Source of the DNA: Cristatella mucedo
Lineage: Eukaryota > Bryozoa > Phylactolaemata > Cristatellidae
DNA: 50,000 nucleotides
NCBI GenBank assembly: GCA_009760855.2
Contig: WPIO01000074.1
Span: 332,501-382,500, forward strand
Direction of reading: 5' to 3'
The translations under genes and the position numbers were made by a program. The notes below the pieces were generated by a model. The model was not told the DNA's origin. It searched no databases and saw only the letters and a program-made list of their open reading frames with translations. Shown piece after piece: positions 13,525-27,700 of this stretch; position 1 is the first letter of the stretch; every line of letters begins with the position of its first letter.

Positions 13525-16500
13525 GTAAGTGGCTGCAGATGCTAACTCTTTTTACACGAGCATGTGATGAGTGCATTCATATTCCTCCCGGGTGCTGTAA
13601 CTTGCGTTGATCACGCCGTATGCCATTTACCCTGCTGGTCACGGTCAATGTTACGTCGACAATGACTGTTGAGGTATTTTTTGTGTCACACCTAGTGTGA
13701 CAGTTAAGCTGTTTGAGTTTGCTGCATCAGAGTACCAGAGCAGGGCTGGGATAGGCTTAGATGGTGGTACTGCCGAACTGTGCATAAACTCGCCCATCAA
13801 TGATACGCAAGGCACCATGACGACAAAATCTCATTAGTTCAACTGATCACATTCCTGTCGTTCTGTCTCCAAGAATGCGAGTTTGTGGCTGCTGTTGATA
13901 ATTGGCAGCACAAATTAGGAAAAAAGAAACAAAAAACTAGGCCCATTGAATCTCGTTACCGAGGTTTTGTGGCGATAGAATGTGACCGAAAACCCGACAT
14001 CTTCAGGTTGAGTAGGTGAATTTTGAGTTCAAGCACCACCATGTCTTCCCTCGTTGTTCTGGTGGTAGTTGCCATTCAGGAAACCCTCTGTGTTGTGCCA
14101 TATGTAGTATGTATTTACCTTGTTCACTAGCCATATTGACATGCTTATAGCATATACGATGTGCCTAGAAAGAGAGTAATTTCTCTGAGGGTGCAATACT
14201 AAAATGTCATTATTATTGCAGGTGGATATGGTATTGCTAAGATTTCGTATAAACTATCCATTGTAGGTAGGAGGCTGTGTTTGCTACCCTAGTCGGATAT
14301 TGCAGCTCAAGGTCACCGTCAAGGTCAAATTATCACCTTGCGGTTCCATTAACAGTGTATTTTCCCCATTGACATTTCCCTATTAACAGTGTATACAACA
14401 TGTTCATGTTCAGTGGGTTCGCACTGCACCTCAACTCGTGGGTTGTCTTGACTGCTGATCACACTTCATTATTGTTGCAAATTCTAGGGCGATGCCTTGG
14501 TGTTTGTTTGGGGCGTATCTGATTCATGGTGGTGGTGGCGCCTAAGTAGTCTTGACAGTGGGGCGGGTATAGGTACCAGCTTTTCTCTGTCGACTCCATG
14601 AACCAATGCCGGTAAAACTAATGGCTTTCCTTTAAGTACTTCGAATTTCTCGGGGTACCTTGATGCTTGTTTAAAGAGGGGTGTTGTAAAGTTTGTTTGA
14701 TCTTGGCCAGGCAGAGTTCTGACTAGTCTGCAACCCTGGGGTTTGCATTGAACTCACCTGCTCCACTTGCGACACAGTCGTCTCGCTGAACTGCCCTGAT
14801 GAGAACCATTCGGTTCCCATCATTTACTGCAATTGATCTGTGCCCAGAACAAGTGCTAAAAGTGTGACAGAAGAATGCCATTTGCCTATGCATATCCTTG
14901 CTCTTCACCAAGCTCTAGTGGACTGATCAACTTATGCAGGCACTTGCATATTCCGAACCGCACCCTTGCCATATCTAGCCTCTGTCGTTGGCTGCAGCCG
15001 ACGTGTTGTTAGGCAATGCTTGTGACATTATTGTTAATGGATCAGGTCGGCTGTGAGCCTCCATAGATAGCCTCGTGGGTGTCTTGGCTGCACTATGCAA
15101 GATTGGGTCGCTTGCTGCTATGGTGATTGCGATCGCCTCGGTGATTGGTCGTGGACGGAGACCGTATGCTGCTGCTGGCACTCGCTCATTCGCATGGCTT
15201 TGTCTGCTGATGCAGGCTTGGAGGTCCATCTGAGGACACACAAGATCGATCGACGAAAGAAGCCGACGCGAAAGCCTGCAGCCGGAGCTCGATCGCGTGC
15301 TCCGAACAGCACCACCGAGATCACGACTCTTTCCAAGGGTGGCTCGACAGTCGAGTGAGTCGAGCTGCTGCCATGCTGTGCCTGGGCGTGCCCTGCTGCT
15401 CGCACCTACCTATGGTGCCAGCTCAAGGCAAAGTGATACCATGTTTTTTGGCAGCATGTATGCCTATGTATGTGCTCATTAAGAGACTTTGCCTGGGTTT
15501 GGGAGCGTTTGTAGATGTAGGTAGCTCGTGACCAAATCCGAGGATCAGATCTATGTTTACGTTTCCTGCAGCATTGCCATCGTCATATAATCCTTAAAAG
15601 ACATTGAATTGAGCAATGTGGAATGCGAAGTCGCGTTTCTTTGTGCGCTTTTAATGGAGGCTTACTATATTAGACCTAAATGTAGACTTTTGACAACTTT
15701 GCAAAACACCCGTCCAATCTTCGATGGCTGTCAAGGCTAATTTTCATTTGTAAAGCCTTTACTCGGTGCTTGAATTTGAGTACTTAGCACTTGTCAAAGT
15801 TTTGACTTGCGCTAATCCATGACGTCTGTGACACTTGCATCGTGTTTTTTATAATACTCAGTTATCATTAGTGGTAATAGCAGTGTCTCAATGACCGTAG
15901 TTAGACTCGCTCGGATGTTTGCGCTCTGCTCAATGTGCACTGCACGTAGTGGCCAGTCGACTTAGCTAGTGGGCATTCGCGGAGCCAATCCTTACTGGGT
16001 AGGTTGTAACACTGGCATTTCGAAAGTGAAGCTACTTGTCGGTAGGCTCTAAGAAAACAACTTCCGGTCATTAGATTGCCTGACATCGACTATGCAACGC
16101 CTGCTGTTCACGATCAGTGTGGTTTAAACCTCGTTAGACGAGACCGAAGTGAAAAATAACGAATCAGTTAAAGATACCCGTGTCCTAGTTGTATCCATAA
16201 TAATAATACTTGTAATAAGTAGTTTGTATGTTAGTAGTTTGTATGTTAGTAGTTTGTATGGTGTCCTTAGGGAACTTATTCTCAATTCGTGCGCTTTACA
16301 ACACGCTGCAAGAGATGCAATGACCTAAAGCTAGTGAAACGCTAGGCATCCTGCTTAGTCAAACATGCAAAAGCACACAGTTGTCATTCTAAGAGAAAGC
16401 GTGTGATCGACTCTGGTCGTACAAGTGAGTATAAACACATCTCTCAAAGAGAGATCTCGACCCATCTTACTGTAGTAAAAAAAAAAAAAGACACCTTGGT

Positions 16501-19500
16501 TGTGCTCGTCCCCATCGGGCAGCCTCTTGTTAGACAGGCTGAATAGCAAAGCCTCCATCATCTAACACATGGCCGAAAGCAGCTCGAAGAGGATATTTTG
16601 GCTCTGATGCCGAGTCCGCGAGCTCGGCTAACCTTCAAAGGGCTGTATAGCTGCATGGACAGAGGCATATCACTGGCCTGTGTGGTCTTGACAAAGTTGC
16701 AAGACAGCATGCACATATTCCGGGCAGCTAGCAATGACCATTATGTAATACTGATAGTAATGAGATGCTTAAATAGTGCCCTAAGTAAAATAAATCGCTG
16801 TCTGAAACTATAATATCAGATGTGTGTGTGTGCGTGCATGTGTAGTCAACCGGTCTATAAATTGTAATAGCAACCAGAACCCACACAGAGAGGTGGCTTT
16901 GCATGCAATATGAGTGTGTGACAGTGTAACCGTGTTTCTCTAGTATTTGAGTGTTAGAACTCAAAGGAGCACTTCATGAAAGGCTCCTTGGATAAGGCAA
17001 AGTGTAGCTAGGTGCAGCTGCAGCAGCTGCTGCCGGTGAATGGCTGCAATGCTGCTTTTTTATCTTTGGGCGCTTGAGTGTTATGCTCCTAGGGTTAGCC
17101 GGCATGATTTGATTGCGTGCCGACCCAGCTATCTCATTATGCATATATTTACATCGTTCAGAAAACCGGAAGCTGTTTAACAGGTGATACTGCCTTAGAC
17201 GGGTTTTATGCTTATAGGACAGGGTCCGCAATTTAACTGAACGGAAACTTTTTGTAACCGGGTCCGGTCTCGGAGGGAGCCACTGTATACAGTGTTTAGC
17301 TGTGCTCCCTTCCTCGAAGCATGCCTGATCATTTATTTAGTAGCGGCGATGCCTCAGTCTGTTATGAGCCTATTGCCATGTCGATGCCCGTCGGTGCACA
17401 GTCAGATTCAAGTGGCTGGTCCGTGTCCGTGTCGCACCTGCGATGCCTCAGTCTGTTGTGAGCCTATTGCCATGTCGATGCCCGTCGGTGCACAGTCAGA
17501 TTCAAGTGGCTGGTCCGTGTCCGTGTCGCACCTGCGATGCCTCAGTCTGTTGTGAGCCTATTGCCATGTCGATGCCCGTCGGTGCACAGTCAGATTCAAG
17601 TGGCTGGTCCGTGTCGCACCTGCGCATTTCTCTTTCACCCAGCGAGTCGGGGCTGAGGAAGAGCATGCGAACACCTAAGCGTAAGGCCGCCGACGAGCAG
17701 TACGTTTACATTTACGAAGTCAATGCGGTACGTGGCAGCCGTGCGTGATTTTGACCAGGGGCAGTTGCCCTCCGGCAGCATGGCTGCTGCTTCCGCTTCG
17801 TGGCTGCCGTTGCTTAGTGCTGGCTCTCGTCGTTCAGCCCTGCCAAGCCCGACTGGACACAGCTTAGAGGACTGAACCCTGACCTTTAGCATAACCAGCC
17901 AATTGTAGCTCACCTCTTCATCCCGGCTTGGGATGTGCCCCTTTCTATGCCCCTCCCCCGTCAGGCGCTGCCACACGTTCTTGCGTGCACACAAAGGCGC
18001 TAGCATAATGTCTAACACGCTAGCATAATGTCTAACGCGTGAATGCAGCACAGCGACGTCGGCAGCACCCAGCACGTCTCTGGCAATCTAACGTGAAGTC
18101 GGCGCGTTCGATTGGGCTGCGGGTGGTTGCGATGGGCTCGCCCTGGCGGGCAGATTTTGGGAAGCGCCGTTCTAAGCGAGCGAGCGCCCGCTTCAGCGCT
18201 GCCACCGCTCGCTTCGCCGCCCGCTTGCAGGACGGCGAACTGCTGAGCGACGAGGCGCTGTCGGGCGCCGGTAGCAACGGCGCGGTGCGCCTCGCCACTG
18301 TCGAAGACGAAGAGGAGGAAGCTGGTGGAGGCGAAGGAGACGCCGACTGGGGACCCAAGAGCGGTGGCGGTGCAGCAGCCGGCGGCAAGCCTCGCGACGA
18401 TGGTGGAGGCGGCGGCGGCCCAGGTCGTAGGCCTGCCACAAGCTCTGCCGGCAGCACGAGCGCTGCAAAGGAAGCGTTGGCAGCAGCGCTTCTGCTACGG
18501 CAGCAGGCGGCCGCGCAGGCGCCGCTGGCGGCGGTCGCGGTGCGCAGGCAGGTGTTGGTTCTGCCCGAGTACACCAAGGATGGCGTGCCGATAGCGAGGC
18601 TGGACGACTACATCAAAGTCGACCCGACCCTGAGAGTCCACGAGCAGTCGGTATCGGCCGCCACGGCGACTGCGGCCAGTGATGGCCAGAGTGGCGACAG
18701 CGCGCCCGATGTCGCGACCGATGCTGGGCCAACCGTGCCGAAGCACGGGGGAGTCGCAGAAGACGTGGCCGGAGAGGTACGAGCAAGCAGCCGCTTTGCG
18801 CTGCCCACCCCGCCACCGCAGCGGGTCTGGTGAAGCCGTTTTTGCTGCTGTTTTTTGCTCGTTTTCTGCCCCGTTCTTTGACGATTTGTGGCGACGCGAT
18901 TGGTTGTCTGCGAGCTTCATGCTTTTCCCCGGTCGACTTTGAATTGCATAGCAGCATCTCTTTCTTGGCTGACAATAAGGATTTGCTTGCCTCGGTAAAT
19001 CAAGAGAAACACGTGACCGGCATGCTGTCGAGCGTGACGAGTAGAGTGATTGTGCAGCCTCCACAACGTTCGATCGGTCTTAATTACAGAGGTTCTTGTG
19101 ATTCGTCCTTTGTGTGCTGGTGCGTGCTGGCTGTCTCTATGCCTGCTGCCACTAACAATACCTACCCGTGGACCCTGATCTAACAATGTTATGCTTGATG
19201 ATATTGTGAATTTTACTACTAATAATTTGGTCATGCTTTCTTTACAGTATCTGTAAAGTGCCTAGAAATAGATCAGTTCTCTAAGAGCGCTGTACAAATG
19301 AATTACCTTTATTTTTATTATTACTATTAATGATTGTTGGCCAGAGTGACTTGTCTTCGAAAATTCATCGTGCTTGCAATTCTCAGGCATCATAGCAGTA
19401 GCTAACTATCGTTAATTGGCTTGTTACGCCAGCTGCAGGAAGACGGTAGTGCATTGCAAACTGAAGCAGCAGCTGGCGGCCATTCGGAGCTTCCGGCGTC

Positions 19501-22500
19501 AGGATCCGACAGGCTGGTAGAGGAGGCCTTGCGAGCAGTGGTCGTATCTGCAGGAAGCGGCTCTGTGCTGCCGACCGAAGAGATGGAGATTGCCTTTGGC
19601 CAGCATGAAGTCAGCCCCGAAGAGGGTACTGTGCGCTATACGCCTCCATGTCGGTATCTCGCTCTCTCTATTTCTCTCTTTTTCTCTCTCTTTTGTCTCT
19701 CTCGGCTGTCTGTGTCTCGCTCTCATCGATATCTCTTTCTCATCTACTTACTGCTGTCACTGTTTGGTTCTACTGCTTCTTGTGTATGGTTCGATTCGTT
19801 TAGCTAGTGCAAGCCGGCCGAGCTCCTTCTGCTTGGAATTATCTGCCCTGTACGTGCCATTAATCTGTTTTCGTGCTGCAAGGCTGCTCCTTGTTGGGCT
19901 TGAACGAACTTGTCCCAGTGCTGCCACGCTGGTGCATCATCTCCCATCATGCGACATCGTGTCTTTGCAGCAGAAGTGGACAACGGTGCCGACCAGTCGG
20001 GCTCGCAGCACGTTGAGAAAGCCTGCGAAGTTTGCTTGAAGGTATGCTGCCGGCAGCAGCAGCATTGCCGCTTCGTGCTGCTCAGATGGCTTGTGGCTCT
20101 AGCCGAGTTCTTGTCTGATTTACTTCACTGTATGCCTCTCTCTCTGTCTGCTCATTTCGGGTGCTTATTGTAACAAAACAAAAGCACCATGTCCTCGAAA
20201 CAACAATGTTGACTGAATTTAGAACTTTCTTTCTGTGACGTGGAAATAACGCCCATCTGTAAAGCAGTGAAGTAGGAGCTCGCGAGGCTTTCGCAGCAAC
20301 ATTCCTTCGATCAAGAGTTTTTTCTTCTTGTGAGAATTGAACCCGTGCCTAAGGCAAGCATCCCAACCGTGTCATTCCAGCAGATGGGTGCTATATTCAA
20401 TAGGTCAAGCACTGCTGGACGATCGATGACTTGGGGTATCAGACAATATCCCAGAAGCTTTTTTATTTGCTGTGTGCCGTGTGTTACAGATAAGTTTGTG
20501 CTCACTTGTTTTGGAAATCCCACTGTTTCATTCTCTCGAGCTGGTTGACTCGTTCGTGGTCTGACCTTCTATCTGCGCCCAAGGCGCTTGTCATCCCTCA
20601 CAGTGCGTATACCTGTAAAATAATCACACTTGTGCGTATAACCTGTACATTTGCTGCAAAGTGATACGCAAAAATAGTAAGTATAAGGCTGTCAACACTG
20701 CCTTGCTATCCATCAAAATTCCATGGTTTCGGACACTTTCATGTCAGAGATCGTAATTTCAGCTTCGTGGGACGAACGGGCTTCCTTTAAAAAGAAGCCA
20801 AACGTCTGCCTGTTCTTTGCTGCCCTTGCTCTCCTTGTTGAGCTGTGATGGCACACTAGGTAAGATGGTTGCTTTTCACAACCTTGGCACTGAGGTCGTG
20901 GGTTTATATCCTACGGTGGGCGATCATTGATTGCCACTGCAAGCAGTGGTTGTAGCCGTAGAGGCTCTTCTCTCGCTATTCAAAAGTGGCTGTTAAGTCA
21001 GCTCGTGTTTTCTTTCCTTCCTTGCGAACTGTTCGTCTACTCTACTAAGCTGCCCTGAAAATGTGCGTGTTAATAAAACTCCAATCGAGTGCATTAGTGA
21101 GCCGTGATGGCACACTAGGTAAGGCGGTTGCTTTCACGATCTCGGTCCCGAGGTCGTGGGTTCGATTCCTGCAGTGGGCGATTCTTTATCGCCACTGCAA
21201 GCGGTGGTGATAGCCGTAAAGGCTCTTCTGTCGCTATACGAAAAGAGGCTGTTTAATCAGCTGGGATTTATTTATTTATCATCAGCAAATTTAAAGTGCC
21301 GAGCAAGAGGCGTAGTTCTCGTGGAAAGATATGTAGATGTCTTGCCTGCGGCATATTGTTATTATGATTGTCATCATTGCTCTCGGTCTTGCTCGGCCTA
21401 CCACGTCTGTGTGGCTGGATTTGTTGTCGGTGTAGCTGTGTCCCCTTGAATTTTGCACGCAGCTCGAGGTCAAGACGTTTGCCACTCCTGTTCTGCTTCC
21501 TGTCGATGCAGGTTCTCCTTTCGAACGAGATGAGGCAGCACATGATCGATGCGCACGTGACCCCGAAGGACTTCACGTGCCGCTACGAGGGCTGCAGCCA
21601 GAGCTTCACGGATATTGGCAGCCTGCGAGCTCACATGGTCGTCCATGGCATCGGTTCGGCTGGGTGCGCCGTCTGTCAGGAGGTAAGCGCTGGTGCTGTG
21701 TCGGCGGCAGCAGACGACGGTAGGCGAGCAACGGTGCGCGAGCGAGCAATCGAACGCTGCTGCTGTCTCTGGCAGCAAAGGCAGCGCTGCCGGCTCATTG
21801 GATGCCCACCCTTCCTACCCGATGCGTCAGGTTCTGCCGGACGCCAGCAGCTTGCGCGCCCACATGAGGCTCGTCCATGGTGACGACGACGTCGATGGTG
21901 CCGCAGAGGAGGACGCTGCAGAAGACGGCGGTGCGGCAGCCGGCGAGCAGGCGTGCGAATACTGCAATAAGGTGTGCTTGCAGTGCTCTTGTTACCAAGG
22001 CAACTGCAGCTCTGCCCATGCTGGGCTGCTATGGCAGCCACCACCCTGTGATGGCTTCCCTACTTTCGCTCAGGACTTCCTGCCAGTGCCCGAAATCGTG
22101 CAGCTCCCGTGGTCAACTCAGCAGCTCGCGTCCGGCGGCTAGTCGTCGACGGCGCAGCTGCCGAAGCATTCACCGCTACTGAACTTTTCTGGCTCCCTAG
22201 TCAAGCGGCCGTTGACTTCTGGAGTTTCTCTTGGGTGTAGCTGGAGGGCTCCAACACACCAGCTGGTCCGCCCTCGAGCACCTGCTGGTTCGCCCTCAAG
22301 CACCTGCTGGTCCGCCCTCGAGCACCTGCTGGTCCGCCCTCGAGCACCTGCTGGTCCACGTTCTCGTTCCTCCACGGCTGCTCAGATTCAGCACATCATT
22401 GGTTGCCGTTGGCCTTCGGCTGGTGGCTCTGTCGCTGCTCGGGATCGGTGGTCGGCCATTTTGGTTTCGTGCTTACGTTTTTGTACCCTCTCTATGCACC

Positions 22501-24619
22501 AGTCCTTTCCCGAATATGGGTAATTCCTTTGCACAGGAGCTTCTGCCTGTTGACTTGCTACGCAGAATCCTGGTAGAAGTAGTCATAGTATGGTCACATG
22601 AAGACATCTTGCCCCGTGACGGACAGACTTTCTCACTTAAGATTGGAAGAGATAGCTCCCGAAGAGATTATGGGGCGCTTTGCGTGTACCGCAGGCTCGA
22701 ACCCACGCGCTCGGCTGTCAAAGGCGAGGGCAGTATCAGCGACTGTGGTTACGTAGAAATTCTTTGATGTGGCACCAGATTCCAACTTGTCCGTAGTCGT
22801 GCCCAAGACCTGCCTTCGACCGTGAAGGAGTTGGATCATTTTATGAGTAATCTGTGTGTGCATCCTGTAATCTGTTTCAGTTGGGGTTGATGTAGCCGTG
22901 TGCTTATGCCGGTTGAACCTTGGCCTTTTTGGCTAACTTCGCTTGACTCGCTGTTAGCAACTGGCTTGCTGGAGGTGTAGCAGCCACGGCACCCACTCGA
23001 GGCCGTGCTTATCGCCGGCACGTCTGCCCGGATTTTCTTTGCTGCAAGGTTTCGGCTCGTCACCGTGCATCCTCCGTTCTGCGCTGCTCTTCGCTTCGTG
23101 TACGTGAGCTTCGCTTCCGGTCATCATGGGTAGGTGTTCAAGAACCGGCGGGCGCACAGCAGCCACATGAAGAAGCACACGAAGCCGCTGGAGCCGTCCG
23201 AGTGCGACCGATGCGGCCGCACGTTCCGCCACAAGACGGCGCTCAAGTTTCACCAGAAGATGAATGCCGACTGCGACAAGTCGAAATACGTGTGCGAGCT
23301 TTGCGGCTACAAGGGCACGTCGCCGTGGCGCCTGGCCAGCCACCGAAGTCAAGTGCACTCGAGTAAGGAGCAGCCCAGGAGGTGCCGGGCGAGTAGCGCA
23401 GGCACATCTTCCTTTTAATTGAAATCTTGAAATCGATTTATTTAAATAAGTAATTTAATTAACAAATATGTAACACTAAAAAATTAAATAAAGAAAACAG
23501 AACGTGCGTGATTTAGCTTCACTCGAGTGAGGAGTGGTGCTGGAAGTGCAGCGTGTGGTGAAGGTGCGCCCGCTGGTTAGCTTTCAAGCCCGGCGTCTGC
23601 TGCGGCTGCATCCCCACCAATCCAGCCAGTGCTAGGTTGCTGCTGCTGCTGCGAAGAGACGGCAGAGGCTATTGGCTCGAGGCCGGTCTTAGTCGTGATC
23701 GCGTGTCGTTTTTGTGGGGAAGATGGCAGCAGCTGCGTTTCGGTGCACGTGCTTTTTTTTCGTTGGCTCCCTCTCGCCTTTCGGCAGCCTAATGAATGGA
23801 GTGTGCGCTACGATTGGCAAGCGGCTGAAACAAGCGCCATCGCCACGTGACTCCGGTTCGTTTGCCTAGCCGAGCGTCCGTATCTGTGTGAGATGTGCCC
23901 GAAGACGTTCAAGACGCGCGAGATGATGAAGCTTCACATGCACAAGATGCACACCGGAGTGCCTCAGCTCGACTGCAATGTCTGCAGCCGGAAGTTCTTC
24001 TACAAGGCCGAGCTGCGCGAGCATATGCAAATTCATTCCGGTGAGAGAGAGAGCGAGCGCTCTCGAGAGCCTCCTTCCCTCCCCCACCCACTCCCCGCCT
24101 TTTCCGAGCGGCGATCGGTGCCGCCTTTGTCGTCATCCTCGCCGTCGTCGTCGGTGCAGTTGTCGCTCGTGCTGGCAGCTCGTGATCGCGCAGCGAGCAG
24201 CAAGTTTTGCCTTCCTTCTGTGACCATTGCCGCCTGCGCATTTGCCCAGCACACCGGTCGCTTTTTTTTTGCGCACCTGGTATGTGCCATTGCTGCTGCA
24301 AAATGTGCGCTTTGCTTTCGTAGAGGTGAAGTCGTTCGAGTGCCCCATTTGCCACCGAGCATTCAAGACGATGCACGTGCTGCGCGGCCATCTCAGCGGC
24401 AAGCACTCGGACACGTGGTACACTTGCTGCTTCTGCAAGTTTACCACGTCGCACAAGAAATCGATGAAGCGACACATGGTGCTCGGTGAGTTTTGCCTTC
24501 TGTCCTGCATGTTCTCGAGCCCGTGCTCATTCGCTCACACACAGCCACGCACATGCCTATGCAATAGCATCATTTGAATTTCCCTCGCCTGCTCTCTCTT
24601 GCTAGAGTGAGTGCATGCA

Positions 24620-24705
<86 letters not shown>

Positions 24706-27700
24706 AGTTTTAGGGCCACTATGCTCGGCTCATCCACGAATATTTAATGTATCCTTCATTGAGGCCATACAATTTTGCGTGGTTGATCGCCACTCCTGCA
24801 GTAGTTGGGACCGTTTTGATTGTCACTTCTTGGTGGGATGACCTGTTCGCGAATCCTATGTTGGAATTTCTGCCGTATGGGCTCTAATGCCGGCTCTGTC
24901 TTCCCTGTCAGAAACCCTAACGTGGTTACAGCCTCGGGCTATAGGTTTGGGGGGTAAAGAATCTTTTACGATGTGCTATGGGTCGTTGTCCTGTTGCTGC
25001 ATGTAATGTCCAGACCGTGCATCTTGTGTGCGTGTCTGCGTGCGCTTGCACCATGGCTGAATATCTGCATTACAGCAATGGGGAATTGTTGCTTTATATG
25101 CATTGTCCACTGCATCAGTCGACCTGCGACTGCCGTGTCTGTCAGCTACTGCTTGCTGCTGCTCGCGTCTTCATTTTCCAGTTCACTTTCTTTCGTCGAG
25201 TGGCTGTGTCTGCTGCTCCCGAGTCAACTAGCGATTGCTGGATTAGAATAGTACTCATCACAGACTCGTTACAGTATTTTGGTGTGGTAGAGCAGCCTTT
25301 CTGTCGCTCGCAAAGCTTGGAACGCCTGGGCCTCTTTCGTTGAGCGCTCCTTAGGGCTGAAAAACAAACTCGGTAGAAAAAACTAGCCGGCCGAATGGTA
25401 CCATGAGATAATGCAGTTGCAATCGCAGACTCGTGATTTGCGATAACGGACAAACAACTTGGGTGTGTCCAGGTATTAAGTGCAGCACAGCTTTTAAGGC
25501 AGCGGAAGCTAGACCTTGCTGCCATAATCAGCCAAACGTAGCTTGTGGTAGGTGCATCCAATCTGCCTGACACTCAAGTAAGGGGGGGGTGCAGCATACC
25601 AGCTGCTCTATCGACGTACCTCCTCATTCAACTACAATTTCCAGAGATGGGAGATTGCTGTGAGGTCATTTAGCTCCAATGTTACTCAACAATAGTCGAA
25701 CTTCCAATATGTCAGTGGTGAGTCGTTTGCTAAAGTACTGAGTTATTTCATTTGAGCAAAAAACACGTTGCTGCCATTTTGAATTTGCATCGTGAAGATC
25801 TTGACTCAATGCTTCAATAATGCTGAACAAGGCTCAAAAATTAAACCAGTCTGGCATGTAAAATCGTTCCCAGAACGGTGCGTCCCACCCACCGGCGGCT
25901 GTGCATGTTTCCTTATATCTTGCTGTGTGCACTGTCTGCAGATTTGTATGAGAAGCTTATGCTCGACATCAGCCTCGACAGTTCGTCGTTCGGTTTCGGC
26001 ACCATTTTGGGATCTGCTGTCTTAATTTTGCATGCGAGCTCTCCTCGCTGACACTCGTGTGTGCCTGAACTTTCTTGCCTGTAGTGCACAAGTTGACCGA
26101 CGTCACGCTTGAGGTAAAGCCGGAAGACCAGCGAGGTATCCAGCTGGAAGTGATTCCATCAGGAGAGGGAGACGTGCAGCTTCACATCCCAGACGGTAGC
26201 ATTCAGGTATTCAGTGTTGACCTTTGGCCTGCTGCAGTTGATTTCGTCCTCCTCGTGCCACAGCTGCCGGTGGTCTCGATGCACTCTCGTTGGTCGCTTC
26301 TTAATGCATTGTTGATGCGAGTGGGTGACGATTGGAACAGCTGAAGCCGTCCAGCCTTCGCAACGGACCGTTGGAAGCTCGTTGTTTTGCCATTTCAGTA
26401 CGACGATCAGCTGGATGCCATGGTAACGACAACGGTAATAAGTGAGGACGGAAGCGGGACAGTGGCCGGTGGCTCTATCGACTCGATGGTCACTGGCGGC
26501 GAGTGCATTGTCACCACAACTATAGGTGCGGCGGCAGCGCACTGCCTGGCCACACACTCACCCCCAAGCATCCGCTCGCTGCTTATTACTGGGGCTATGT
26601 TGTGACGTCTTATGATCCTGCGGTGCTGTCTACTCAGTGGAATCCTTTGGCTAATCCTTGGAGGACTCTTTGATCTTTCACTCATAGATGTACCGAAGGG
26701 GGGCTGTCGGGCTGCGTAGCACTTGCATGTGCGTGAGTGAGAGCTGCATCGACTGTGATTGTCTGGCTCAATCAAAGTAATGTTAAGGCTGAGCCTCACT
26801 TAACAATTTTTCTGGGCAGACATAGACTGCAATCCCGGAATGGAAAATGGTAGTCACCTCATCAGTTTAAAAGAAGTTACCACTGCTTGCAGTGGGCAAT
26901 CGCCGACTGCTCGAAACTCGAACTCACGACCCAGGTCGTTAAGAGCGAGCACCTTAACCCTGGGCTAAGACCCAGGATCTAGCTAGGCTGCCACTATACA
27001 TGTTGCCACGAGGTACACTGTGGATCTCAAAAGAAGCACTGGTCACTGTCAAAAGTGGTGTTGCATATTCAAGACGACATTTGTTATCCCTGTATCCCTT
27101 TTGAAGTTGTGAACGCAACTTCTCCTGCCACCTCCTCTCGACTGTTGCTCACACGTATTGCTCACGTGTGTTGCTGTAAACGTTGTCGTTCGCAGGCTTC
27201 CGAACGAGCCTGGTCCATAGCAGTTCTAAGCTTATCATACAGAGTGCTCTAGGAAAATGTATTTGGTCCGTGGTATCTGCTACGACTCTGGCACCGACGA
27301 CACCCTCACTCGCTTGTAATTCGAACTATCTGAGTCAGCTATGGTTAATGATAGGCTGGATGCCTTGCAGACATGCTGTCCTGGATGCAGGCCAGTTTCA
27401 GTAAGCTAAACGGCGATAAAACCAAGTAATGCGAGGCTTTTATAAGCGACTTGCTCTCCATATTTGTGGGGCAGTAGTGTGACCAACATCGAGTGCTTAT
27501 CTCTACGGTGCCCTTTTCGCCAATTGCTCGAAGGTATTATTCAGAAGACTGCCTCCATAGCTTGGCCCGGTCCATCCGCATCTGTGATTAGATCTACATA
27601 CTACAGTTTCTGGCTAAATAAATACCTTACCAGCTGTGTTGTTCTGTCCAGGCTAGCCCTTTTGGAATTCAGTATTGGCTGGGCTAAGAAAAAAAGTCAT

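Noticed and set aside
18039-18230. Upstream extension of the 264-codon frame before the exon at 18231
   Set aside because: A good phase 0 acceptor at 18230 matches the previous exon, and the extension reads as Arg-rich non-domain sequence.
21097-21200. Functional tRNA gene
   Set aside because: A and B boxes are present, but the same sequence with a non-tRNA body and tail recurs around ten times, so it is a SINE.
22262-22360. CRISPR-like array
   Set aside because: The units are contiguous without unique spacers and the DNA is from an animal nuclear genome; it is a minisatellite. The same applies to 17348-17625.
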